This document shows, in pieces, positions 1 to 7,128 of a stretch of DNA of 13,168 bases. Source of the stretch: Oxalobacteraceae bacterium UBA5157 (GTDB taxonomy: Bacteria; Pseudomonadota; Gammaproteobacteria; Burkholderiales; Burkholderiaceae_D); the NCBI GenBank assembly GCA_002415335.1, contig DHXL01000110.1:364-13531 (forward strand), given 5' to 3'. The translations under genes were made by a program, and so were the position numbers. The notes beneath the pieces were generated by a model that was not told the DNA's origin, did no database searches, and saw nothing but the letters and a program-made list of their open reading frames with translations. The number at the start of each line of letters is the position of its first letter. The first letter of the stretch is position 1.

Positions 1-1
1 G

Positions 2-88
2 CCCGACGAGGTCAGCGTCGAGTGTGCCAAGAGCGCCGCGCAATTGGAGGAGACGGAGGCGGTTTGCGCGGTGGGCTCATCGCACTAG
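2..88 (+). CDS. C-terminal end of an unidentified protein (partial)
   Basis: Reading from base 2, an open frame of 28 codons runs in from the left edge and stops at a TAG (86-88). The residues are hydrophilic and acidic, ending ...EAVCAVGSSH. About 24 of 28 third positions are G or C, which matches the coding style of the neighbouring genes, and the other frames are less convincing. It would be convergent with sdaA, with a hairpin between the two stops. The fragment is too short to recognise a family, and it may be chance. Confidence 0.35.
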   Translation, partial: PDEVSVECAKSAAQLEETEAVCAVGSSH

Positions 89-113
89 CTTGGTGAACTT
101 GCAAGATGGGAGT

Positions 114-134
114 GGGCCGCGGGATGCGCGGCCC
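114..134. terminator. GC-rich hairpin between convergent stops
   Basis: GGGCCGCG (114-121) and CGCGGCCC (127-134) are a perfect 8-bp inverted repeat around a 5-base loop. It begins 13 bases beyond the sdaA stop on the minus strand and 25 bases beyond the possible plus-strand stop at 88. Its position suggests a shared transcription end. Neither strand has a T-run after the stem, so it is not a textbook intrinsic terminator; it could instead be an RNA 3'-end stabilising stem. Confidence 0.45.
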
Positions 135-147
135 TGCACGAACACGA

Positions 148-1512
148 TCAACACTCAATCACGTTTACCGCCAACCCGCCGAGCGACGTTTCCTTGTACT
201 TGCTATGCATATCGGCGCCGGTCTGGCGCATGGTTTCGATTACCTTGTCGAGCGTCACGTAATGTCGGCCGTCGCCAGACAATGCGAGGTGCGCTGCGTT
301 GATTGCTTTGGCTGCGCCCATTGCATTGCGCTCAATGCAGGGAATCTGCACCAGGCCGCCGATGGGGTCGCAGGTGAGTCCGAGGTTGTGTTCCATGCCG
401 ATTTCAGCGGCATTTTCGATTTGCTCGTTGCTTCCGCCCAGGACTGCTGCAAGTCCGGCCGCAGCCATCGACGATGCGACTCCCACCTCGCCCTGGCATC
501 CGACTTCCGCGCCGGAGATCGATGCATTTTCCTTGTACAGAGAACCGATCGCTGCAGCAGTTAGCAGGAAGTCATGAACCCCCTGCCTTGAGGCGCCTGG
601 GCAAAACCGTTCATAAAAGCGGATCACCGCCGGAATGATGCCGGCGGCTCCATTGGTCGGCGCGGTGACAACCCGGCCGCCAGCGGCATTTTCCTCGTTG
701 ACGGCGATCGCAAAGGCATTGACCCAATCGAGCTCCGGCAGGGGCCTGGAAACGTCATTGCCTGCCAGCAGCCGCTCGTGCAGCGGTCTGGCGCGGCGCC
801 GGACATTGAGCCCGCCGGGCAGGATCCCGTCCCGTGCCAACCCTCGATCGATACAGGCGGCCATTGCGGCGCTGATCCGGTCCAGCCCATCAGTTATTTC
901 CTGCTTCGAACGCAGCGCGAGCTCGTTCTCGAGTGCGATTGCTGCGATGGTTTTATTGTGCTGCCGGCCGATCTGCAGCAATGCCTGTGCAGATCGATAC
1001 GGATATGGCCAAGCCACCGTCGTTACCGCCTGGCCGAACTCTCCATCGGCGACCACGAAACCGCCGCCGATCGAGAACAGCAAGCGCTGAAGCAGTGTAT
1101 TGCCGCGTGAATCGGTGGCCGTGAAACGCATGCCGTTGGGGTGCTGCGGCAGCGTACGCATTTTATGGAACAACAGGTGTTGCGCTTCATTGAAGGGTAA
1201 CCGATGGCGCGAGAGCAGCAAGATTTCGCCGTTTTGCCGGACGTCGGCGACATAGGCATCGATACGGTCGACGTCCACGGTTTCCGGCTGTTCTCCCATC
1301 AGACCCAGCAGCACCGCACGATCAGTGCCATGCCCCTTGCCGGTGAGCGCGAGTGAGCCATACAAGTCAACCGTCACGCTGGCGAGTTGCGCGACGTGGC
1401 CGGCTGCTTCGAGTTCTTGTGCGAACTGGCGTGCCGCGCGCATCGGTCCGACGGTATGCGAGCTGGAAGGACCGATGCCGAGCCTGAATAATTCGAAAGT
1501 GCTGATTGGCAT
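148..1512 (-). CDS. sdaA: L-serine dehydratase (single-chain, iron-sulfur type)
   Basis: Deaminates L-serine to pyruvate and ammonia in the cytoplasm, using a [4Fe-4S] cluster instead of PLP. The 454-residue protein opens with the family signature SSSHTVGP (about residues 16-23) and has the N-terminal beta and C-terminal alpha domains fused, as in proteobacterial SdaA. Cluster cysteines are visible at about 339 (GAEVGCQGE), 381 (GLTCDPIGG) and 392 (QIPCIERNA). The chain ends in Cys454 (VNVIEC); in the Legionella enzyme the C-terminal Cys is known to occupy the fourth iron site as a built-in inhibitor released by serine. The ATG at 1512 is chosen over a TTG at 1539 because family members start just before the FELFRLGIGPSSSHT stretch and the TTG would overlap the upstream gene. 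The gap to the NIPSNAP stop is 4 bases with no clear ribosome site, so translational coupling is likely. Confidence 0.95.
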   Translation of the reverse strand: MPISTFELFRLGIGPSSSHTVGPMRAARQFAQELEAAGHVAQLASVTVDLYGSLALTGKGHGTDRAVLLGLMGEQPETVDVDRIDAYVADVRQNGEILLLSRHRLPFNEAQHLLFHKMRTLPQHPNGMRFTATDSRGNTLLQRLLFSIGGGFVVADGEFGQAVTTVAWPYPYRSAQALLQIGRQHNKTIAAIALENELALRSKQEITDGLDRISAAMAACIDRGLARDGILPGGLNVRRRARPLHERLLAGNDVSRPLPELDWVNAFAIAVNEENAAGGRVVTAPTNGAAGIIPAVIRFYERFCPGASRQGVHDFLLTAAAIGSLYKENASISGAEVGCQGEVGVASSMAAAGLAAVLGGSNEQIENAAEIGMEHNLGLTCDPIGGLVQIPCIERNAMGAAKAINAAHLALSGDGRHYVTLDKVIETMRQTGADMHSKYKETSLGGLAVNVIEC

Positions 1513-1516
1513 AGTG

Positions 1517-1828
1517 TTACTTGATCGGGGAAAAATCAACCGGGTTCAAAAAAACGCTTTCCTGATGCACCAGATACGGCAGGATCGACGGAACAAAGGC
1601 CTGCCATTCCTTATCCTGTGCCAACTGCGCGCGTTGCGCGCTGCGATGCCCGAAGTCGTCATAGCCCCACATGAACACGATCGAATTCAGGGTGCCGGAT
1701 TCCTTGGTCCAGCATCCGATCAATCTGGCGTAACTCGTGATAATGTGCAGTCCGTTCTCCTGATATATTTTTAGAAATTCCGACGCCTTGCCGGCTTGTA
1801 CCTGATAAGTACGCATTTCCAGAATCAT
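1517..1828 (-). CDS. NIPSNAP family protein
   Basis: Small 103-residue protein starting MILEMRTYQVQAGKASEFLK, the typical opening of the NIPSNAP family (ferredoxin-like alpha+beta barrel proteins, usually dimeric, of poorly known biochemical role). Conserved aromatic and glycine positions continue through the IGCWTKESG and HMWGY-like (VFMWGYDDF) segments. The start is well supported: GGAGGGAG (1833-1840 on the minus strand) sits 4 bases before the ATG. It is the first gene of a two-gene unit with sdaA, 4 bases away. It is divergent from a tetR gene whose probable operator lies about 75 bases upstream of this start, so it is likely under that regulator's control. The molecular function cannot be told from sequence. 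Confidence 0.88.
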   Translation of the reverse strand: MILEMRTYQVQAGKASEFLKIYQENGLHIITSYARLIGCWTKESGTLNSIVFMWGYDDFGHRSAQRAQLAQDKEWQAFVPSILPYLVHQESVFLNPVDFSPIK

Positions 1829-1832
1829 GGTT

Positions 1833-1840
1833 CTCCCTCC
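1833..1840 (-). promoter_or_regulatory. Strong Shine-Dalgarno site for the NIPSNAP gene
   Basis: GGAGGGAG on the minus strand, 4 bases before the ATG at 1828. It is among the strongest ribosome sites in the window and fixes the start of the NIPSNAP-sdaA unit, while sdaA itself has none. Confidence 0.75.
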
Positions 1841-1903
1841 AATGTATGAATGAGACGATCAAGGACCTGACCCTCAATATTTATGTAGAATGATCAAATT
1901 AAT

Positions 1904-1925
1904 TATATCGTCAGTTGACGATATA
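1904..1925. promoter_or_regulatory. Perfect palindrome, probable TetR operator
   Basis: Arms TATATCGTCA (1904-1913) and TGACGATATA (1916-1925) are perfect inverted repeats separated by GT. Size and symmetry fit the binding site of a TetR-family dimer. It lies in the divergent intergenic region between the NIPSNAP start (1828) and the tetR start (1974). A TATAAT-like -10 for the leftward unit overlaps its left edge (1902-1907, minus strand) and a TATATT (1922-1927) could serve tetR; neither has a good -35. Binding here would be expected to repress both directions. The binding is inferred; the palindrome is directly visible. Confidence 0.75.
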
Positions 1926-1973
1926 TTTTGCCACAAAAGGAGATGGCCGGCTCGTTTGGCCAAAAAAATCATC

Positions 1974-2666
1974 ATGAAAGCAAAATCCGACGTCCTGGCT
2001 GCGAGCCGCCAGAAAAAAATATCTGCGCCCGCGCCCAAGAGCAAGGGACGGCATCCGACCGTGCGCATGCCGCAGGCCGAGCGACGCGCACAAATACTGA
2101 CCAAGGCTTATGAATTTTTCTCAGAGTACGGGCTGACCGCACAGACACGTGCGCTCGCCGATGCGTGCGGTGTGTCGCAGCGGTTGCTGTATAGCGTGTT
2201 TCCGAACAAGGCTGCCTTACTTAGCGCAGTGTATGAAACGGAAATTGCGGGCCCATTCAAGGCAGGCTGGGTCGTGCAGTTGAAGGACCGCAGCAAGCCA
2301 GTCGAGCAGCGTCTGACGGAGTTTTATCATGAGTATTACGATTGCATTTTGACGCGGCGCTGGTTGCGCTTGTTCCTTTACGCATCCTTGTCAGAGGTGA
2401 CGATGGCGCCGGCTTACATTGCAGGGATCGTGAGCCATCTGCTTGAGATGATCGTCGACGAGGCGGCCCGGGAGGCCGGCCTGCGGTCGCCGGAAGATCC
2501 GGCGCTGACGCAGGAAATAGGGTGGATTCTTCACGGCGCCGTATCGCACCTTGCCATCCGTCGTCACATCTACCATGATGCCACCCCGCTCGACGCCAAA
2601 AACGTCGTCACGCTGCAGGTGAAATCTTTTCTGGCGGGCTTGGGGGCGATCTTGCCCGCCGCTTGA
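1974..2666 (+). CDS. TetR/AcrR-family transcriptional regulator
   Basis: A 230-residue DNA-binding repressor-type protein. After a basic, disordered 30-residue leader, residues about 35-90 form the TetR helix-turn-helix: RRAQILTKAYEFFSEYGL, then LADACGVSQRLLYSVFPNKAALL, where the recognition helix lies. The rest is an alpha-helical ligand-binding and dimerisation domain whose ligand cannot be predicted. The ATG at 1974 is preferred. The same frame stays open back to an ATG at 1890, but that would place the palindromic operator inside the coding sequence and adds an unconserved leader; a TTG at 1956 behind AGGAG (1938-1942) is another possibility. It is divergent from the NIPSNAP-sdaA unit, and self-regulation plus control of that unit is the likely role. 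No terminator was seen after the stop. Confidence 0.9.
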   Translation: MKAKSDVLAASRQKKISAPAPKSKGRHPTVRMPQAERRAQILTKAYEFFSEYGLTAQTRALADACGVSQRLLYSVFPNKAALLSAVYETEIAGPFKAGWVVQLKDRSKPVEQRLTEFYHEYYDCILTRRWLRLFLYASLSEVTMAPAYIAGIVSHLLEMIVDEAAREAGLRSPEDPALTQEIGWILHGAVSHLAIRRHIYHDATPLDAKNVVTLQVKSFLAGLGAILPAA

Positions 2667-2828
2667 TTCAGTCCGAATCCTTAACGTGCGCGCAACCGCT
2701 ACAGACTCCTGCGCCAACTAAATGTGAGGATCATGAAGATACCCACCTGGCGGGACTTCGCTGCACCATCCAAATCCCCTGCAAATAATTGTTGCACGTG
2801 AGATTGCTGAGATGGAGGGGCAGTCGAT

Positions 2829-2907
2829 ATCGGCACCTGGATCAAAAACGCATCGGCACCAACAGTCGCAGCTTATGCGGTTGGTAGTCGCAGTTTATGC
2901 GTTAACC
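2829..2907. repeat. Tandem 22-23 bp imperfect repeats, possible insertion-sequence end remnant
   Basis: Two adjacent 22-bp units (2864-2885 and 2886-2907) share AGTCGCAG(C/T)TTATGCG. Just to the left, ATCGGCACC occurs twice at a 23-base period (2829-2837 and 2852-2860). Multiple direct repeats of about this length near an element end are characteristic of IS21-family insertion sequences, where IstA binds them. No transposase frame is present here, so this would be a solo end or relic. It could also be a regulatory repeat at the 3' side of mltB. The rest of the 2667-2919 gap shows nothing recognisable. Confidence 0.5.
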
Positions 2908-2919
2908 CACAACAGCTGA

Positions 2920-4080
2920 TCAACCGCCGCGCGCAGCACGTACCGCAGCGCCCAAATCGATGACCGACATCGCGTAGAAGAAGCTGCGGTTGTATTGCGT
3001 GATCGCAAAAAAATTGGCGGTTCCGAGCCAGTACTCGGTTGGCTCAAAACCATTCTGCAAGTCAACCAGTCCGAACAGACTATCCGCCGGCAGCGCTACG
3101 CTCGGACGCACACCGGAACGTTGCAGCTCGTCGAGCGTAAATTTCGCCTCAAGACCTTGACCGATATAGGTCTCCCAGGTCTCGCCAGCGCCATTCTCCG
3201 CAGGGGACACGACGCTGGCCGGGAAGACGATCGGCTCGCCGCGCTGCCAGCCATGCTGCGCCAGAAAGTTGGCCACGCTGCCGATCGCATCGATGGGTGA
3301 GTTACGCAAATCGATCTGGCCATCGTTATCGAAATCGACCGCGTACTGGCGGATGCTGCCCGGCATGAATTGCGGCAGACCGATCGCGCCCGCATACGAC
3401 CCGAGCAGCGTGAATGGATCGATCCCCGATTCGCGCGCGAACAGCAAGGTATTTTCCAATTCGCCGCGAAAGTATTCCATGCGCGTCAGGCGGTTTGGCG
3501 TGTCGGGGTAGGCGAAAGCCAGTGTCGTGATCGCGTCCAGCACGCGGAAGTTGCCGGTATTGCGGCCGTAGATTGTTTCGACGCCGATGATGCCGACGAT
3601 GATTTCTGCCGGTACGCCGTACTGCGTTTCGGCGCGCGCCAGCGCATCGGCGTAGGTGTTCCAAAATTCGACGCCGGCCTCGATCCGCATCGGTTCCACG
3701 AAACGCGCGCGGTAAGCTTGCCAATCCTTTGGCTTGCCGGGCGGCGCCGGTTTCACCAGCTGGATCGCGCTGTCGACGAAACGGGTCTTGCCCAGGATCG
3801 CTTCCAGTTCGACCTTGTCCAAGCCGTGTTTTTCGACCATCTGGTCGATGAAGTTGGCGACGTCCTTCCATTGCGCGAAATTGACGAACTCGCCGCTATC
3901 GTCGGGCATGGGCGCGACTTTGTGGGAGGCCTGATGCGCAGCGGCGCACTTGGCCTGCTTTTTACGGGGCGTGTGCCTGGCTTCGGCCGCGACCATCGTC
4001 GTGCATGCAAGCGCCAGTACAAGCAATCGCCACAGACAGCATCTCGGCGTCCTGCGGCGGAAAAATTTGAATAATGTCAT
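2920..4080 (-). CDS. mltB: Lytic murein transglycosylase B
   Basis: Cleaves the MurNAc-GlcNAc bond of peptidoglycan to give 1,6-anhydro-MurNAc ends; acts in the periplasm. The 386-residue protein has a basic N-terminus and hydrophobic segment (about 16-33), so it is exported. A Cys at 26 (LALAC) makes lipidation conceivable, but the residues before it do not match the lipobox well, and cleavage after VAAEA is an alternative. The SLT-B fold covers about 65-385: catalytic Glu168 in GIIGVETIYGRNTG, then SYAGAIGLPQFMPGSIRQY (229-246) and the DFDNDGQIDL segment (249-258), all hallmarks of MltB. The start ATG overlaps the tgpA stop by 4 bases (ATGA) and has no evident ribosome site, indicating translational coupling. 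It is the last gene of the moxR operon, which suggests cell-wall remodelling alongside the transglutaminase. Confidence 0.95.
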   Translation of the reverse strand: MTLFKFFRRRTPRCCLWRLLVLALACTTMVAAEARHTPRKKQAKCAAAHQASHKVAPMPDDSGEFVNFAQWKDVANFIDQMVEKHGLDKVELEAILGKTRFVDSAIQLVKPAPPGKPKDWQAYRARFVEPMRIEAGVEFWNTYADALARAETQYGVPAEIIVGIIGVETIYGRNTGNFRVLDAITTLAFAYPDTPNRLTRMEYFRGELENTLLFARESGIDPFTLLGSYAGAIGLPQFMPGSIRQYAVDFDNDGQIDLRNSPIDAIGSVANFLAQHGWQRGEPIVFPASVVSPAENGAGETWETYIGQGLEAKFTLDELQRSGVRPSVALPADSLFGLVDLQNGFEPTEYWLGTANFFAITQYNRSFFYAMSVIDLGAAVRAARGG

Positions 4081-6113
4081 CGGGATTCGGCAAGGTGGGC
4101 TTTGAGCTGAGCGATGATTGTAGCGGGTGACACGGTGGGCGTGGAGCCATAACGTGCGATTTCATATAATTCCAGAAAACGTGTAACCGCCGCAAGCTTG
4201 TCGGGTGCCAGCGGCGAGCGCGGTGCCGCCAAACGCGCCGCGTAGTCGCGCGGCCCTTCATGCGGCGCCCGCGCCATGCCGTGCCGCGCCATTTGCGCGC
4301 TCAACGCCGCGTAGAGGGTGAGTAGGGGATCTTTCTTCCGGCGATTCATGACCAGCGGTATCGCGATCAGCGCCATGACGCTGCTTCCCAACGCGAACAT
4401 CAATCCTGTCAGCGTGCGCCAATCGGCGTCGTCGAAGCCCAGCGAACGGATCAGATTTCTCTGCTTTTCCGGGTTGTAATTCAGGACCCGCTGGTTCCAG
4501 GCATTGGACACCGCATCCCAGTTGGCGCGCAGCGTGGCAAGCAGCGAGTTGTTGCCGATATCCAGAGCCAGCAGGCCGAACGGGCGGCGCGGAATGACGC
4601 TGCGCAAATTCTGTTCGATGCGTGTCGGAGCGACCGCCGCAGTGGGATCGACGCGTACCCAGCCGCGACGGGCGATCCAGACCTCGGCCCATGCGTGTGC
4701 ATCCGACTGGCGCACCGTCATGTAGCCGTCGACCGGATTGGTCTCTCCGCCCTGGTAACCGGTCACGACGCGGGCCGGGATGCCGGCGGCGCGCATCAGC
4801 ACCACGAACGCCCCAGCATAATGTTCGCAGAATCCGGCGCGCGTCGTAAAAAGGAATTCATCGACTGCGTCGCGTCCGAGCGGCGGCGGCTCCAGCGTAT
4901 AGATGAATTGCCCATCGCGAAACATGCCGAGCGCCGCGTTGACGATCTGCCGTTCATTTTTTGCCTGCCTGCGCCAACGGGATGCCAGCGCGAGTGCGCG
5001 CGGGTTGTAGCCTGCCGGCAGCGTCAACCAATTCCGCAGCTCACTCTCGGTCTCGTCCGGTTGCAAATCGAAATCGATCATCGACGACACGTCGTAGCGC
5101 ACGCGACGATCGATCGGTGCGCTCGCCAGCAGTTGCAGGTCGGCGGAAAAGCCGGACGGGTTGCCTTCGACGGTCGGAGCGGCGCTCGGCATCTCAAGCG
5201 CAAACAGCCACGGCCGCCCGCTCGGCTCCAGGGTCACTTGATGGCGGATCGCCGCACCGCGTTGCCTGATCATGAGTTGCGGACTGGCTCCGTTGCGCCG
5301 CAACTGGGTCCAGGTGCGGCCGTCGAAATCGCCCAGCACGATGCCGCGCCAGTACAGCTTCGCCTGCGCTGGCGCCGGATCGATGAACTTGACGCGGAAC
5401 GCGATCTCGTCCGATTGCGCCAGCTTCGAGATCGCGCCCGGCGACATACTGTCCGACAACCCGGTATGGCCGGCATGCGCATCGCCCGGCATGCCCCACA
5501 GCGGCCCCTGAATGCGCGGGAATAGCACGAACAGTACCAGCGTAAGGGGCGCCGCCAGCGCGACGATGAATGCGCCCAGTCCAATGCGACGCCTCAAAGG
5601 GGGCACCACGCCGGTGTATTGGAAAGATAGCTGGGTCGTGAGCAGCGCGCTGACCGCGACGATCGCCGTCAGCGCGCTAGCGATGCTTTGAGAATAGAAG
5701 AAGTTCGCGAGTATCAGGAAGAAACTCAAAAACAGTACCACGAACAAATCGCGCTTTGCGCGCATCTCCAGCAGCTTGAAGGTGAGTAGCAGCACCAGCA
5801 TCGCGACGCCTGCATCGCGCCCGAGAAACGTCTTGTAAGTCGAATACGCGCCCGCCATCGCCATTACTGCGAGCGGCAACAGCAACCAGCGCGGCGGCAT
5901 GCGCTTGCCGCGCAAGGTAAGCCAGCCGCGCCACGCTAATAGTGCACTGCACACCGCCGCGATCCACAGCGGCAAATGCTGTGCATGCGGCGCCAGCACG
6001 AACGCGCAAGAGGCAAGCAACAGCAGCGTGTCGGACTTGTCGCGCGACATCGGCCGCGATGCGCCGCCGGCAAGCATCTGGATTGCGCTCGGCAGACGCG
6101 GGATTTTCGTCAT
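4077..6113 (-). CDS. tgpA: TgpA-type membrane transglutaminase-like protein (DUF3488 + transglutaminase core)
   Basis: A 678-residue inner-membrane protein. The N-terminal third has about seven hydrophobic segments (roughly 30-47, 48-61, 75-90, 102-115, 122-141, 147-160, 180-199), which is the DUF3488 region. A periplasmic part follows, with the transglutaminase/protease core near 425-495: catalytic Cys429 (AGFCEHYAGAF), His473 (SDAHAWAEVW) and Asp489 (WVRVDPTAA) are all present, so the triad is intact. Another membrane segment lies at about 568-588 before a cytoplasmic tail resembling DUF4129. Known relatives such as Pseudomonas aeruginosa TgpA have periplasmic transglutaminase activity and matter for viability; the natural substrate is unclear. 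The start at 6113 overlaps the DUF58 stop by 4 bases (ATGA), and its own stop overlaps the mltB start the same way. Confidence 0.93.
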   Translation of the reverse strand: MTKIPRLPSAIQMLAGGASRPMSRDKSDTLLLLASCAFVLAPHAQHLPLWIAAVCSALLAWRGWLTLRGKRMPPRWLLLPLAVMAMAGAYSTYKTFLGRDAGVAMLVLLLTFKLLEMRAKRDLFVVLFLSFFLILANFFYSQSIASALTAIVAVSALLTTQLSFQYTGVVPPLRRRIGLGAFIVALAAPLTLVLFVLFPRIQGPLWGMPGDAHAGHTGLSDSMSPGAISKLAQSDEIAFRVKFIDPAPAQAKLYWRGIVLGDFDGRTWTQLRRNGASPQLMIRQRGAAIRHQVTLEPSGRPWLFALEMPSAAPTVEGNPSGFSADLQLLASAPIDRRVRYDVSSMIDFDLQPDETESELRNWLTLPAGYNPRALALASRWRRQAKNERQIVNAALGMFRDGQFIYTLEPPPLGRDAVDEFLFTTRAGFCEHYAGAFVVLMRAAGIPARVVTGYQGGETNPVDGYMTVRQSDAHAWAEVWIARRGWVRVDPTAAVAPTRIEQNLRSVIPRRPFGLLALDIGNNSLLATLRANWDAVSNAWNQRVLNYNPEKQRNLIRSLGFDDADWRTLTGLMFALGSSVMALIAIPLVMNRRKKDPLLTLYAALSAQMARHGMARAPHEGPRDYAARLAAPRSPLAPDKLAAVTRFLELYEIARYGSTPTVSPATIIAQLKAHLAESR

Positions 6114-7102
6114 GCGTGCCGATGCAGCGCAAGCGCGCGCAAGCAGGCTTCGCGATGCGCCGGTCCGAGCGCGGGAGCGAAATAAATATCATGTAGCCGA
6201 AATGCGTAGGGCAAGGCTTGCGCTTCCGCGTCGAGTACCCAGCGCGTCATGCGCGACAAACGCAATTCGAGGTCCAGCGTGGCCGGCAGCAACGCAAAAT
6301 CGATGCACAATGCGCCCGCCGCACCGCCTTCAAAATGTTTAGTGACCAGTGCACCACCGGATTCCACGCTCATCCGTGCAATCTGGCGCCAAGCCAGATG
6401 CTTCATCGAATCACCGATCTGGTAGGCGCGGATGCCGGCGAAATCGTCATGACCGGCACGGCCCTGTCCGTCCTCTTGTTCGCGGCCGCCGCTCGGCAGC
6501 GGCGGCGCCAGCGGCTCCGGATACGGATAGACCAGCACCCTCACATCGGGCTCCCAGTAGCTCCAGGCGCGCAGCAGGCCGAGCGGAAAGCGGGTCTGCA
6601 GCCGCACGCGCGGCGCCTGCAGCCAGCCGCGGGCGGGCGCCGGCGCGGTCAACGATATCTTGCGCGTCGCGTTGGCGGCGACGTCGGTCGGGTGCTCCAG
6701 AGGCGGCATCCCTTCGCCGATGAAGCCGAGCCAGATCGCATAGCGCTCATGCTTTCGGCGATTGATCAACTGCAGTTCGAATTGTGCTTCTGCCCCGGCA
6801 AACACCGGATCGGCGCGCCCCGCCGCCAGATGCAGGTGGGCCAGGTTGCGAAACGTCAAGTGGATGTCGATCAGCGCACAGCCCGCGATCAGGAACGTCA
6901 AGCCGAAACCCAGGCTCAGGTTGAAGTTGACGGCCGCGATGAACAGCACCAGCAGCGTTGCGCCGAAAGCGAGGCCGGCCCGGGTCGGCAGGATGAACAC
7001 GCGCCGCTGGTTCAGGAATACTTCGCCGGGCTCGGGACCGCGCAACCGGAACAGCCATCTGTTGATCCAGCTGTGGGCCATGTTTTTATACGCGAGCAAC
7101 AT
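6110..7102 (-). CDS. DUF58 domain protein (MoxR-associated)
   Basis: A 330-residue membrane-associated protein. Two hydrophobic segments (about 42-60 and 62-77) are followed by a soluble region with the DUF58 signature at about 220-243 (DFAGIRAYQIGDSMKHLAWR and the next IAR). Members of this family pair with MoxR ATPases and are thought to act as adaptors with a von Willebrand A-like fold. The frame stays open far upstream, to 7555, but that part lies inside moxR in another frame and is not real. The ATG at 7102 is taken as the start, 26 bases past the moxR stop; an ATG at 7081 is equally possible because neither has a good ribosome site. The stop overlaps the tgpA start (ATGA). Its exact role is not known. 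Confidence 0.88.
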   Translation of the reverse strand: MLLAYKNMAHSWINRWLFRLRGPEPGEVFLNQRRVFILPTRAGLAFGATLLVLFIAAVNFNLSLGFGLTFLIAGCALIDIHLTFRNLAHLHLAAGRADPVFAGAEAQFELQLINRRKHERYAIWLGFIGEGMPPLEHPTDVAANATRKISLTAPAPARGWLQAPRVRLQTRFPLGLLRAWSYWEPDVRVLVYPYPEPLAPPLPSGGREQEDGQGRAGHDDFAGIRAYQIGDSMKHLAWRQIARMSVESGGALVTKHFEGGAAGALCIDFALLPATLDLELRLSRMTRWVLDAEAQALPYAFRLHDIYFAPALGPAHREACLRALALHRHA

Positions 7103-7128
7103 GACGATGGCGCGGGAGGGTGCCTGCG

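Noticed and set aside
1890..1973. Longer N-terminus for the TetR protein starting at 1890
   Set aside because: It would put the perfect palindrome in the coding sequence and adds an unconserved leader; no ribosome site precedes it.
2780..2796. TGCAA...TTGCA inverted repeat after tetR
   Set aside because: Only 5-bp arms with a 7-base loop and no T-run; too weak to call.
4695..5525. Long plus-strand open frame (276 codons) opposite tgpA
   Set aside because: Arg/His-rich translation without motifs, antisense to a complete transglutaminase gene; a GC-driven shadow.
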